A stretch of DNA of 32,458 bases from CAUYUA01 sp963575675 (GTDB lineage: Bacteria > Pseudomonadota > Alphaproteobacteria > Azospirillales > Azospirillaceae), in assembly GCA_963575675.1 (NCBI GenBank), contig CAUYUA010000222.1:1-32458 (forward strand), in the 5' to 3' direction. Shown here piece after piece: positions 8,853 through 16,060 of the stretch. The position numbers and the translations under genes are program-made. Numbering within the stretch: position 1 is the first letter of the stretch; every line of letters starts with the position of its first letter. The notes beneath the pieces are model-generated. The model made no database searches and was not told the DNA's origin. It worked only from the letters and a program-made list of their open reading frames with translations.

Positions 8853-8900
8853 TCTAAAACACAATTTTATATTTATTGAGCATTGAAATTGTGTTTTAGA
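8853..8900. repeat. 15-base perfect inverted repeat upstream of the mms6-like gene
   Basis: TCTAAAACACAATTT (8853-8867) is repeated exactly inverted at 8886-8900 with an 18-base loop. No T-run follows on either strand, so it is not a classical terminator. It lies 31 bases upstream of the predicted -35 box of the mms6-like/feoB unit, making a regulator-binding site or cruciform possible. Confidence 0.7.
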
Positions 8901-8931
8901 TTCTACGCCATATTATTTGGTAATTTTCAGT

Positions 8932-8960
8932 TTGATGTGGCTCCATTTAAGAGCTATATT
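8932..8960 (+). promoter_or_regulatory. Predicted sigma-70-type promoter of the mms6-like/feoB unit
   Basis: TTGATG (8932-8937) and TATATT (8955-8960) are separated by exactly 17 bases, and transcription would begin about 40 bases before the mms6-like ATG at 9006. GGAG precedes that ATG by about 8 bases. This is a motif match only. Confidence 0.5.
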
Positions 8961-9005
8961 TTTAAATATGGAAATTGCGCATAATAAAGTTTTGGAGTTG
9001 TAAAT

Positions 9006-9617
9006 ATGGTCACTCCGGTCGCTACCCTTACCGAGAAACAAGCAATACACCAACTTATGATGGCCAATGGAGCGACAGGAACTAAAGCCGCCACCGCCGC
9101 CGGGTTGGATCAGGAAGCTATTCGTGAGGTGATGACGGCAAAAACCGCAGGCGCTAAAGCCGCCGGAACCGCCGGAGCGCTGCCGCCACCGGGAGTGGAG
9201 CCCGATTTATTTCGTCAAGCCATCACAACTAAAGCGGGCGCGGCAAAAACAGGCGCGGCAGCGGGAACAAAAATCGGCATGGTTGGCGTGGAGCCTGACA
9301 TCATTCGTGAAACCGTCGTTACCAAGGTTGTCGGCGGAGCAGGCGCCAAAGCGGCAATTACGACAGGGACAAGCGCATCGGGCGCTCAAGCCGTTGCAAC
9401 AAGTGGAACGATTTGGACCGGGAAAGGGTTGAGCCTCGGTCTTGGTCTTGGCCTCGGCGTTTGGGGGCCGGTTCTGGTGGTCGCCGCCGGAGCAGCCGCC
9501 GCTTATGGTTATTGGGAGTATCGCAAGCGTCGCAACAACAAAGCCGCCGTCGAACCCGAAACGGATGACGGTTTTTATCCGGAAGAAACTTCGGAGAAAG
9601 CTCCGCAAAAAGCGTAG
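9006..9617 (+). CDS. mms6: Mms6-like magnetosome protein
   Basis: The C-terminal portion (about residues 137-203) reads GTIWTGKGL, then SLGLGLGLG, then WGP, a hydrophobic Val/Ala-rich membrane segment, a basic EYRKRR stop-transfer and an acidic tail (ETDD, YPEE). This is the layout of Mms6, a magnetosome-membrane protein that binds iron through its acidic tail and shapes magnetite crystals; known Mms6 is cleaved just before the GTIWTG region. The Ala/Gly/Thr/Lys-rich N-terminal part (AGAAKTGAAAGTK) also recalls the Mms6 precursor but is longer. It contains three degenerate repeats of the form (Q/P)D..IRE.(M/V/I)T.K at about residues 34, 64 and 98. MamD shares the LG-repeat, so a MamD-like assignment is the main alternative. 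It sits 35 bases before feoB behind its own promoter. Confidence 0.85.
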   Translation: MVTPVATLTEKQAIHQLMMANGATGTKAATAAGLDQEAIREVMTAKTAGAKAAGTAGALPPPGVEPDLFRQAITTKAGAAKTGAAAGTKIGMVGVEPDIIRETVVTKVVGGAGAKAAITTGTSASGAQAVATSGTIWTGKGLSLGLGLGLGVWGPVLVVAAGAAAAYGYWEYRKRRNNKAAVEPETDDGFYPEETSEKAPQKA

Positions 9618-9652
9618 TTTGACGGTCACAAATAAATGAATTGAGGATGTCG

Positions 9653-11692
9653 ATGCTTTGCCGGACCGATTCTATCTCTGCTTCTCTCGCCGGCAATCCT
9701 AACTGCGGTAAAACGGCGCTGTTCAACAGATTGACCAGCGCTCGCGGAGCCGTCGCCAATTATCCTCGGGTGACGGTGGTTCCGCAGGCAAGTCAAACCC
9801 TCCATTGCGGCGTGACTTTGCGCGTGGTGGATTTGCCCGGACTTTATACGCTCAACGGTCGACTGCCTGAAGAGAGGATTGCTCGCGACGCCATTCACCG
9901 TGATCGCTCCGACATCGTGGTCAATGTTTTGGACGCAGGAAATCTTCAAAGAAGTCTATTTCTGACGCTTCAATTGATCGAGATGGGACGCCCCTGCGTC
10001 TTTGTGCTGAATATGATCGATGAGGCGCGCAATCGCGGCATTTTGATCGATTCGGCGGCGTTGGCGAAAGCCCTTGGCGGCCCGGTGGTTGAGACCGTCG
10101 CCGTCACCGGCGCCGGATCAGCAGAGGTTCTGGACTCCGTCATGACAATGGTCGATTGCCCGTCCAAGTTGTCGGCGTCGGTGGTGCGCTATCCGCAGCG
10201 TCTGGAATCGGCAATCGAGCGTGTGCAGTCTCTGGTTGCGGAGTTGCATCCCACTTCCATGAGTTTGCAAGAAAGCCGCTGGTTGGCGATAAAATTGTTG
10301 GAGGGAGACAGCGAGATTCTAGAGCGTGAAGGAGATCATCAATATCTTATTGATTTGGTTCGCAACCTCTGCGCCGAACTAGAGCGGGAGCATGGAGAAG
10401 ATTGCGCGCATATGATCGCTCACGCCAGATTTAAGATCATTGATAATATATTGGCGCGTGTGGTGAAAATAACGGATCGACGTTCGTCACGGTTTACACA
10501 CTTGACGCATTTTCTTGATGATTTACTGCTTCACAGATTTTTCGGCCTGCCGATTTTGGCGGTTCTGATGTGGGTGATGTTCCAATCGACATTCACTTTC
10601 GGCGCAATTCCAACCAACTGGATCAACAACATCGTTCAGGCGGCGACCAAAGGCGTCGACAGCATTATTCCACCGAGTTTGATTCATGATTTGGTAGTAA
10701 ATGGCGTTATGGCCGGAATCGGCGGAACCATCGTCTTTCTCCCCAATTTCGTCATTCTATTTCTTTTTATGGCGGTGCTGAGCGAAACCGGCTATTTGGC
10801 CCGAGTCGCTTTCTTGCTCGATCGTTTGATGCATACGTTCGGCTTGCACGGCAAGGCGATGATTCCGTTGATTATGGGATTCGGCTGTAACGCAACGGCG
10901 GTTATGGCGACGCGAACCATCGAGAACCCACGATCACGACTGATTGCGATTTTGGCGGCTCCTTATGTGAGCTGCTCGGCGCGATTGCCGGTGTTCATTC
11001 TTTTCGCTGGAGCGTTCTTTGACCAGTGGGCCGGAGCCGTGGTGTTCGCTCTTTATACTTTGAGCATGCTGGTGTCGCTCGGAGCCGCCGTGCTGTTTGA
11101 TCGGGTGCTCGTGGCGGGCGAGCCGGAAACCTTCGTCATGGAGTTGCCGCCTTACCGCTGGCCGTCGTTGGTCTCATTGGCTTATCATGTCTGGGACAGC
11201 GCCAAAGACTTCTTGTGCAAAGTGGGCGGCGTCATTGTGGTCGGATCGATCGCCGTGTGGTTTCTTCAGCAATATCCGGCGGCTCCGGAAACGGCGTCTA
11301 ACCAAGAAAAATTATCAACGAGTTATCTCGGCCAAATTGCTGCGACGGTTTCTCCGGTGTTTTCTCCTCTTGGATTCGGGCAAAGCGACGCCATTGCGAT
11401 ATTGACGGGGTTGGTCGCCAAAGAAACAGTTGTCAGCACCTATGCCGTGCTCCATGCTCAAGAAAAGGGTTCCGATGGTTTGCGACAGGCAATCAGCGGC
11501 AGCATGACCCGATCTGTGGCGATTGCATTTATGGTGTTTGTTTTGCTCTACACGCCTTGTCTTACGACATTGGCGGTAATTCGACGAGAATCAGGTCGTT
11601 GGCGTTGGGTGGGCGTTTCTCTTGCTTCGTCTTTGAGCATCGCTTGGATATTGGCTTTCATAGCGGGCGCCGTTGGAGGTTTGTTTCCATGA
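9653..11692 (+). CDS. feoB: Ferrous iron transport protein B
   Basis: FeoB is the inner-membrane Fe2+ transporter with an N-terminal G domain. The G1 motif GNPNCGKT is at residues 14-21, G3 is DLPG and G4 is NMID. The membrane core has the FeoB gate motifs GFGCNATAVMATRT and YVSCSARLP. At about 679 residues it is shorter than the E. coli protein but within the range I would expect. The G2 region reads NYPRVTV where most FeoB proteins have NWPGVTV. The ATG at 9653 is chosen because TTGAGG ends 6 bases before it; ATG 9647 and TTG 9641 are in frame alternatives. No feoA precedes it: that position is held by the mms6-like gene, suggesting dedication to magnetosome iron, as for FeoB1 of Magnetospirillum. 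Its stop overlaps the next start. Confidence 0.95.
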   Translation: MLCRTDSISASLAGNPNCGKTALFNRLTSARGAVANYPRVTVVPQASQTLHCGVTLRVVDLPGLYTLNGRLPEERIARDAIHRDRSDIVVNVLDAGNLQRSLFLTLQLIEMGRPCVFVLNMIDEARNRGILIDSAALAKALGGPVVETVAVTGAGSAEVLDSVMTMVDCPSKLSASVVRYPQRLESAIERVQSLVAELHPTSMSLQESRWLAIKLLEGDSEILEREGDHQYLIDLVRNLCAELEREHGEDCAHMIAHARFKIIDNILARVVKITDRRSSRFTHLTHFLDDLLLHRFFGLPILAVLMWVMFQSTFTFGAIPTNWINNIVQAATKGVDSIIPPSLIHDLVVNGVMAGIGGTIVFLPNFVILFLFMAVLSETGYLARVAFLLDRLMHTFGLHGKAMIPLIMGFGCNATAVMATRTIENPRSRLIAILAAPYVSCSARLPVFILFAGAFFDQWAGAVVFALYTLSMLVSLGAAVLFDRVLVAGEPETFVMELPPYRWPSLVSLAYHVWDSAKDFLCKVGGVIVVGSIAVWFLQQYPAAPETASNQEKLSTSYLGQIAATVSPVFSPLGFGQSDAIAILTGLVAKETVVSTYAVLHAQEKGSDGLRQAISGSMTRSVAIAFMVFVLLYTPCLTTLAVIRRESGRWRWVGVSLASSLSIAWILAFIAGAVGGLFP

Positions 11693-11868
11693 TATATTAT
11701 AGTCATTGGTTGGATATCGTCGCAGTCGCCGTTGTCGGCTTTATTTGCGTTGGCTTGATTGTTCGTCGCTTGCGGAAATCTTTAAACATGTGGTCCAACA
11801 ACAGCAGCGGTTGTTCCGGATGTTCGAAAGGATGTGGCGCTTCTGGGGATGTAATTAAAAAGATTTGA
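11689..11868 (+). CDS. FeoB-associated Cys-rich membrane protein
   Basis: The ATG overlaps the feoB stop (ATGA), so the two are translationally coupled. The 59 residues form one transmembrane segment (IVAVAVVGFICVGLIV), a basic turn (RRLRKS) and a cytoplasmic tail with closely spaced cysteines (SGCSGCSKGCG). This is the plan of the small Cys-rich membrane proteins found after feoB in many bacteria (PF12669-type, sometimes grouped with FeoC functionally). The cysteines could bind Fe2+ or a cluster and assist FeoB, but the role is not established. Confidence 0.85.
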   Translation: MIYYSHWLDIVAVAVVGFICVGLIVRRLRKSLNMWSNNSSGCSGCSKGCGASGDVIKKI

Positions 11869-11960
11869 GGTTGTTTTTATCATTTTAATTCATATTAAAT
11901 GCATCTAAAATCAACATTAGTTTAATGTTTAACACTACATTATTTGTGAGTGCAAAAAAT

Positions 11961-13145
11961 ATGACCGACAGCGTCACAAAGAAAACAGCCCTTATATCCA
12001 GTGAAAAAAAAGCCGATCTTATCGACATCAAAGGAGAAATTAATCTCCATCAACGATGGGCGCAGCAACGTGGCGGCCGTCGAGCGGAATTGCAATTTCG
12101 TGATCTATCCGGAATTTCTCTGCGAGGAATCAACCTGAATTCTGCTCATATGAAGGGCGTTTCTCTGGTTTCCTCCGATCTGACCAACGCGAATTTGTCT
12201 CATGCCGATTTGGTTGGAGCAGATATGGAGGGCGCTAATCTCACCGAAGCTGATCTTTCGGGATGCGATCTTCGCGGCGCCAACTTGCACGGTGCATTAA
12301 TGACGGGAGCCAACCTACAAGGCGCCGACTTGCGCGCCGTCAGGTTGGATATCACCAAGTTTGTAGGACGCGCCGGCGGCGCCGCTGATTTAAGTGAAGC
12401 TCAACTGAATAAAGCGATTATGGTCAAAGCAAAACTGGCGGGATGTGATTTCTCCGGCGCCGACTTGTTCGAAGCCGACCTCACCGACGCCAATATGGCC
12501 GGAGCCGTTTTAATCGGCGCCAATATAGAAGGCGCTCAAATGCAGGGGACTGTTTTTGATAAAGCCGTCGTTGACGCCGTGACGATATCAAGTTGCGACT
12601 CTGCTAATCTTCCGTTGATGTCCTTGGCCGTCGAACCTAATTATGTGGAGATCACGGTTGGAGGATTCGTCGCCATGGTGGAAAAACATGAAGACTGGCT
12701 TCAAAGCAGCGGCAAGGAAGGAACCCGTCTCGATTTGGATATGGTTAAAATTCCAGCCGTTGATCTTGTAAAGCGTGATTTGGCGGGAGCGCAATTACGA
12801 CGTTGTCGGATAGAAGGCGGCTCATGGACGGAAATTGACCTGACGATGGGGGATTTTGCTTATAGCAATATGTCGGGATTGAAATTAATGAAAAGTAATC
12901 TCAGCGGCGCCAATCTTAGGCGCGTTGTTCTTCTTGGTTCTGATCTAAGTGATTCGTTCTTTGATCTGTTCTCTATGGAAAAGAACGAAGGATGGCCGAC
13001 CAATTTGGAAGGCGCTGTTCTTCGTAACGCCAATTTATCACGAACATCTTTTATCGGCGCGATTTTACGTCACGCCGATATAAGCGGATGCATTACGCAA
13101 GGAATTCGCTTGCGGGACGCCGATCTAACAGGAGCAAAACGCTAA
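11961..13145 (+). CDS. Two-module pentapeptide-repeat protein (paralogue 1)
   Basis: The protein has about 394 residues of A(D/N)LxG-type pentapeptides, which fold as a right-handed quadrilateral beta helix. It is built of two modules. Each is introduced by an HxxW helix-like motif followed by G..(R)..L: H30/W33 (LHQRWAQQRGGRRAELQ) and H243/W246 (EKHEDWLQSSG). Solenoid runs cover about 42-205 and 262-394. No signal peptide or membrane segment is seen, so it is probably cytoplasmic. I start at ATG 11961 because MTDSVTKK aligns with the start of paralogue 3 (MNDINKNK); ATG 11925 adds 12 residues. It is about two-thirds identical by eye to paralogue 3 and less so to paralogue 2. Function unknown; it lies just downstream of the feoB unit. 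Confidence 0.85.
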   Translation: MTDSVTKKTALISSEKKADLIDIKGEINLHQRWAQQRGGRRAELQFRDLSGISLRGINLNSAHMKGVSLVSSDLTNANLSHADLVGADMEGANLTEADLSGCDLRGANLHGALMTGANLQGADLRAVRLDITKFVGRAGGAADLSEAQLNKAIMVKAKLAGCDFSGADLFEADLTDANMAGAVLIGANIEGAQMQGTVFDKAVVDAVTISSCDSANLPLMSLAVEPNYVEITVGGFVAMVEKHEDWLQSSGKEGTRLDLDMVKIPAVDLVKRDLAGAQLRRCRIEGGSWTEIDLTMGDFAYSNMSGLKLMKSNLSGANLRRVVLLGSDLSDSFFDLFSMEKNEGWPTNLEGAVLRNANLSRTSFIGAILRHADISGCITQGIRLRDADLTGAKR

Positions 13146-13153
13146 TAACAATA

Positions 13154-13167
13154 TTACGTTAACGTAA
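13154..13167. promoter_or_regulatory. 14-base perfect palindrome
   Basis: TTACGTTAACGTAA is its own reverse complement and sits 8 bases after the paralogue 1 stop, upstream of a TTGATC-17-TATCAT promoter-like pair (13205-13233) that could serve the STAS gene. It could be an operator, but a chance palindrome in AT-rich DNA cannot be excluded. Confidence 0.3.
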
Positions 13168-13239
13168 CATTAACAACAACACACTCCATTGTTTAATTTT
13201 TTTTTTGATCACCGGTCGTTATTGGTATATCATGCTAAT

Positions 13240-13272
13240 AGCGCTCTTTTTCGGTAAGGAAAGCGCTTTTTT
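13240..13272 (+). terminator. Intrinsic terminator
   Basis: AGCGCT repeated inverted around a short loop is followed directly by six T. It would end transcription of paralogue 1. It also lies just downstream of a possible promoter for the STAS gene, so an attenuator role is conceivable. Confidence 0.65.
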
Positions 13273-13295
13273 GTGCTTATTGTAATGGGTGGAAT

Positions 13296-13598
13296 ATGTT
13301 CTATAGCGCAAAATCAAATAAAGATAGTATGACTATTAAGTATATCGGCCGCATGGTTTACAAACACAGTGATGTTTTCAAAAAGTCATACGATGAAATT
13401 TCTCAGCAGAATAAAAGCACTCTTGTTATTGATCTTTCAGAAATTGAATTTATTGATTCAACCGGAATAGGCATGCTTCTAATGCTGGTTAAGTATTGTA
13501 AAGAGAATAAAATTAATTTTTCATTCCAAGGGGCGTCTGAATCTATTGAAAGAATGTATCGTAGAGTTGAATTTAATTCAATTATTCGTTCTATGTAG
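13296..13598 (+). CDS. STAS-domain protein (anti-sigma factor antagonist-like)
   Basis: This 100-residue stand-alone STAS domain has the core TLVIDLSEIEFIDSTGIGML, with Asp54-Ser55-Thr56-Gly57 at the position where SpoIIAA-type antagonists are phosphorylated on Ser. Such proteins switch partners (anti-sigma factors or larger signalling complexes) by reversible phosphorylation. No anti-sigma kinase or phosphatase gene is present in the window, so its partner is elsewhere or it acts with unusual partners. GGTGG ends 3 bases before the ATG. The gene is distinctly AT-rich (many AAT, ATT, AAA codons) compared with feoB, suggesting separate acquisition. Confidence 0.85.
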   Translation: MFYSAKSNKDSMTIKYIGRMVYKHSDVFKKSYDEISQQNKSTLVIDLSEIEFIDSTGIGMLLMLVKYCKENKINFSFQGASESIERMYRRVEFNSIIRSM

Positions 13599-13661
13599 TA
13601 TTGAATTAATAAAACATTCAAGAATGCGACGACGTTTTTCTGTAGAACATCACAGAGTTGA

Positions 13662-13780
13662 GAGTCTGTTGCAAAATAAAAAACATCGCAGCAATAAAAT
13701 TCAATGAATAAATTTTATTTTAAACATGGACACATCATCGTATAAATCAAAACGCTGATTTTTAGTTTTGCAACAGGCTC
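13662..13780. mobile_element. Short mobile-element relic with inverted ends (119 bases)
   Basis: GAGTCTGTTGCAAAAT at 13662 and its near-perfect inverse GTTTTGCAACAGGCTC ending at 13780 bound 119 bases without a gene; the match extends into A/T-rich bases to about 22. The GAGYCTGTTGCAAAA end resembles termini I associate with IS5-type insertion sequences, so this may be a MITE or an internally deleted copy. It lies between the convergent STAS and hemerythrin genes. Confidence 0.6.
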
Positions 13781-13805
13781 CACATACCAAATGCTTTGTT
13801 TTTTC

Positions 13806-14237
13806 TTAGTTTATTGTTTCTCGTGTGTTAAGCCATGTATTGAATTTCTGTTTTTTCAACCATTCATCGAAATCTTTGTCTCCACGATATATATTTAAAT
13901 TAAGCCAAACACGAAGTTGGAAACCACTATCGACGTTGGTTGCAATCATTCCATTTTTGTAAAGACGGCTATAATCTGACAGGTAATTCAAAACATGTTC
14001 ATGACTAAGATGATGATTTTCTTGGTCAGGATATGATTTTTCATTCATCATTTCTTCTTCATGTTTAAAATGCTCTCCAAGCAATGTAATAAATTCATCA
14101 ATAAAATCTGAAACCTTTTCCGGATCGTCGGAATGAGAGCCCATAACGGACGATATTTGGCTGATTATCTCAGATAGAGCAATATGTTCGGATTCTATCG
14201 TTGAAACCAACTTTTTATCTTGCGCACTGAGTTGCAT
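13806..14237 (-). CDS. Bacteriohemerythrin, one iron ligand substituted
   Basis: Hemerythrins are four-helix proteins that bind O2 at a di-iron centre and serve in oxygen sensing or delivery. In 143 residues I see H18 (SEHIAL), H56 and E60 (EHFKHEEE), H75 and H79 (YPDQENHHLSH), and D120. The C-terminal ligand histidine, expected in WLxxHIxxxD, is Asn115 here (WLNLNIYRGD). The protein may therefore bind iron differently, bind one iron, or have lost function. The ATG at 14237 has GGAGG five bases upstream; a TTG at 14249 lies inside that site. AT-rich codon use matches the STAS gene. Hemerythrin genes are frequent in magnetotactic bacteria. Confidence 0.85.
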   Translation of the reverse strand: MQLSAQDKKLVSTIESEHIALSEIISQISSVMGSHSDDPEKVSDFIDEFITLLGEHFKHEEEMMNEKSYPDQENHHLSHEHVLNYLSDYSRLYKNGMIATNVDSGFQLRVWLNLNIYRGDKDFDEWLKKQKFNTWLNTRETIN

Positions 14238-14291
14238 AATGTCCTCCAAGGATTACTCTTAATCTCTCATTTGTTATTTTTTACGAATTTA

Positions 14292-14519
14292 TTATCGCTG
14301 TGTCAAGTTATTGTTAATCTTCCAATTCGAAATATAGTTAATATGTTTTTTTTGTAATTTTTTCTTACTTTCGATCAAGTGAATCCAAATGACGTTGTGA
14401 GCGCTTCCGCCTAACTTATTCAATTCACTACTTAAGTTAGACATCGTTCGCCACGATCCCGGTCCTTTAGAGTTGAGCGATTTTTTAAGCCTATTTCTGA
14501 CCTCTTCTGCCGCCGACAA
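14292..14519 (-). CDS. Small hypothetical ORF
   Basis: A 75-codon frame begins at a TTG (14519) inside the end of the upstream gene, overlapping it by 29 bases, with no clear ribosome site. An internal ATG gives about 50 residues. The product is Lys/Asn-rich (NRLKKSLNSKGPGSW, ending WKINNNLTQR) with no recognisable domain. It could be a remnant of a longer gene. I regard it as doubtful. Confidence 0.25.
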   Translation of the reverse strand: MSAAEEVRNRLKKSLNSKGPGSWRTMSNLSSELNKLGGSAHNVIWIHLIESKKKLQKKHINYISNWKINNNLTQR

Positions 14520-15711
14520 AGCTTTTTAAAAATTTCTTTCTGGCTTCAGACGCTTCGTTGTCTAATGGATCAACGGCAGGTAAGGTTTTGGTCGAATCGT
14601 CAATGATAGGAGAAAGCTCAACAACAGCAGGAGCTGTTTCAATAACGGGTGGCGGCTCCTCTTCCACGAGAGGAGAAACGGTTTTTATCAACGCCGGTTT
14701 AGGAGGCGTCTCTTCTCGACGAGCGTCTAAACGTTTGTCGGAGGCGCTCGTATCGGCAACGGCGGCGATGATGGTTGTTGCACCGATGATCCAGGTGCCG
14801 CGTTCGGCCATCAATCGATATCCGGGACGGATTCTTAAGGTTGTGTGTCCGAGTTGGAGACGGTCTCCGGCGTTGATTTCTGGCGCTTCGGAGACGCGGA
14901 GTTCATAGAATGTAACGGTTTGATCACTCTCCGTCGTCGAACTCAGATTCCGCTTCATTTCGTCCGAACGCAACTCTATGACGCGAACTGTTCGCGTCGG
15001 ACCGTTGATCGGCAACAATCGCGCGTCTTGCGCCAAAACTCCGGAAAACATTTTTTCGATCTGAGCCGCCAGCCGAGCCGCGTTGATCTCTGCATTGCTT
15101 GGTTGCGCTGGAGCAATTGAAGGAAGCGCCGCCGCCGGTTCAGGTTGAGAGGGTTCAATAGGCGGCGGTTGAATAAACTTAGGAGGTATCGACTCGGACG
15201 TCGTTAAGTTCTCGGTGGAGAATCGGCGCTCTGCTTCGTCGAGAGCCTGAATGATCCTTTGTTGGTTTTTGTTTAATTTGTTGCTTAAGTTGACGAGAGT
15301 AATGCTGCGTTCGTTCAGTACGGTGAAATCGTTTTGCGCCAAAGCGCTTTGCGCGCTTTGCGTCGCGGCTTGCATCGATTCGTAAGTTTCGACGCTGTCC
15401 GTGACGAAGCGCCCAAAACTAACGGCGAAGTTCCGCGCTTCGTGAGGTTTGGCTAATCCTGCGCGCACAAGCCCTGCAAGAGACAACACACGATTTTCAA
15501 TTGTCGGCCAAGGTGAAAGTCGTTTTCCAGCCGTTGCGATTATTTCTGCGACTTCGGCGCATTCAGTTTGCCGTCTCTGAGCAACCGCAGCCGCGCGCAA
15601 TCTCGCCATAAGGATAGACGCACGGTCAATCGCTTCAACTTCAGGCAAGCGATCATCCAATGACAGCAATTGTCGAACGATTTCTGCTCTGATTTGTGCA
15701 GGACTGTCCAT
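14491..15711 (-). CDS. Uncharacterised 406-residue protein with proline-rich linkers
   Basis: I do not recognise this family. Start ATG 15711 is preceded by GAGGT at 5 bases, preferred over a TTG-type start 18 bases further out. Residues 1-160 are helical and Ala/Arg-rich (QIRAEIVRQLLSLDDRLPEVE), probably a helical bundle or coiled coil (LNERSITLVNLSNKLNKNQQR). A Pro-rich linker follows (PPKFIQPPPIEPSQPEP). A predicted beta-rich domain comes next (RTVRVIELRSDEM, VTFYELRVSEAPEINAGDRLQLGHTTLRI, then GYRLMAERGTWIIGAT). A second Pro/Glu-rich tail ends in basic RKKFLKSFVGGRRGQK. No signal peptide. It lies between the hemerythrin and the transposase relic, facing left, and could be a scaffold, but this is a guess. 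Confidence 0.65.
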   Translation of the reverse strand: MDSPAQIRAEIVRQLLSLDDRLPEVEAIDRASILMARLRAAAVAQRRQTECAEVAEIIATAGKRLSPWPTIENRVLSLAGLVRAGLAKPHEARNFAVSFGRFVTDSVETYESMQAATQSAQSALAQNDFTVLNERSITLVNLSNKLNKNQQRIIQALDEAERRFSTENLTTSESIPPKFIQPPPIEPSQPEPAAALPSIAPAQPSNAEINAARLAAQIEKMFSGVLAQDARLLPINGPTRTVRVIELRSDEMKRNLSSTTESDQTVTFYELRVSEAPEINAGDRLQLGHTTLRIRPGYRLMAERGTWIIGATTIIAAVADTSASDKRLDARREETPPKPALIKTVSPLVEEEPPPVIETAPAVVELSPIIDDSTKTLPAVDPLDNEASEARKKFLKSFVGGRRGQK

Positions 15712-16060
15712 ATGGACCTCACGGAGCAACGCCGCTGCTTGAGAGAAAAGTTTTACGTTCGGCAGCTTTGAGAGCGAATTCGTTAAATTGATTGACTAAA
15801 GCAAAGATATCTAAAGCTACCATCTTTCCTATAAAATTCAAGTCCTGTTCGAACAATATCGCTTGACAGTGTTATTGAGGTTATTCGTCACAACAATCGT
15901 TGATTCTGTTTATGATATAGCGTTGTGTGTATAATTTTTTAGTAAATCAATGACGTGAAGTATAATATATTAGTGAGAATTTTTATTGCTTTCCTTTATC
16001 GAGTAGAGTCGACACCGATATGCCTTGAGAATAATCAAGTGCGAGATTATAGTTTAGTCT
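15712..16060. other. AT-rich intergenic stretch
   Basis: No gene is apparent. It would hold the leftward promoter of the 406-residue protein gene. Near 16024-16039 CTTGA and TCAAG form a small hairpin, which would fit the subterminal hairpin of an IS200/IS605-type element whose transposase relic begins at 16061. Confidence 0.4.

Noticed and set aside
12105..12290. Regular ~15-base periodicity, considered as a CRISPR-like or tandem DNA repeat
   Set aside because: The periodicity follows codons for pentapeptide repeats (A(D/N)LxG); no constant repeat with unique spacers exists anywhere in the window.
13205..13272. Promoter followed at once by a hairpin with T-run, considered as a riboswitch
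   Set aside because: The leader is too short for an aptamer; it is better explained as the terminator of the upstream gene.
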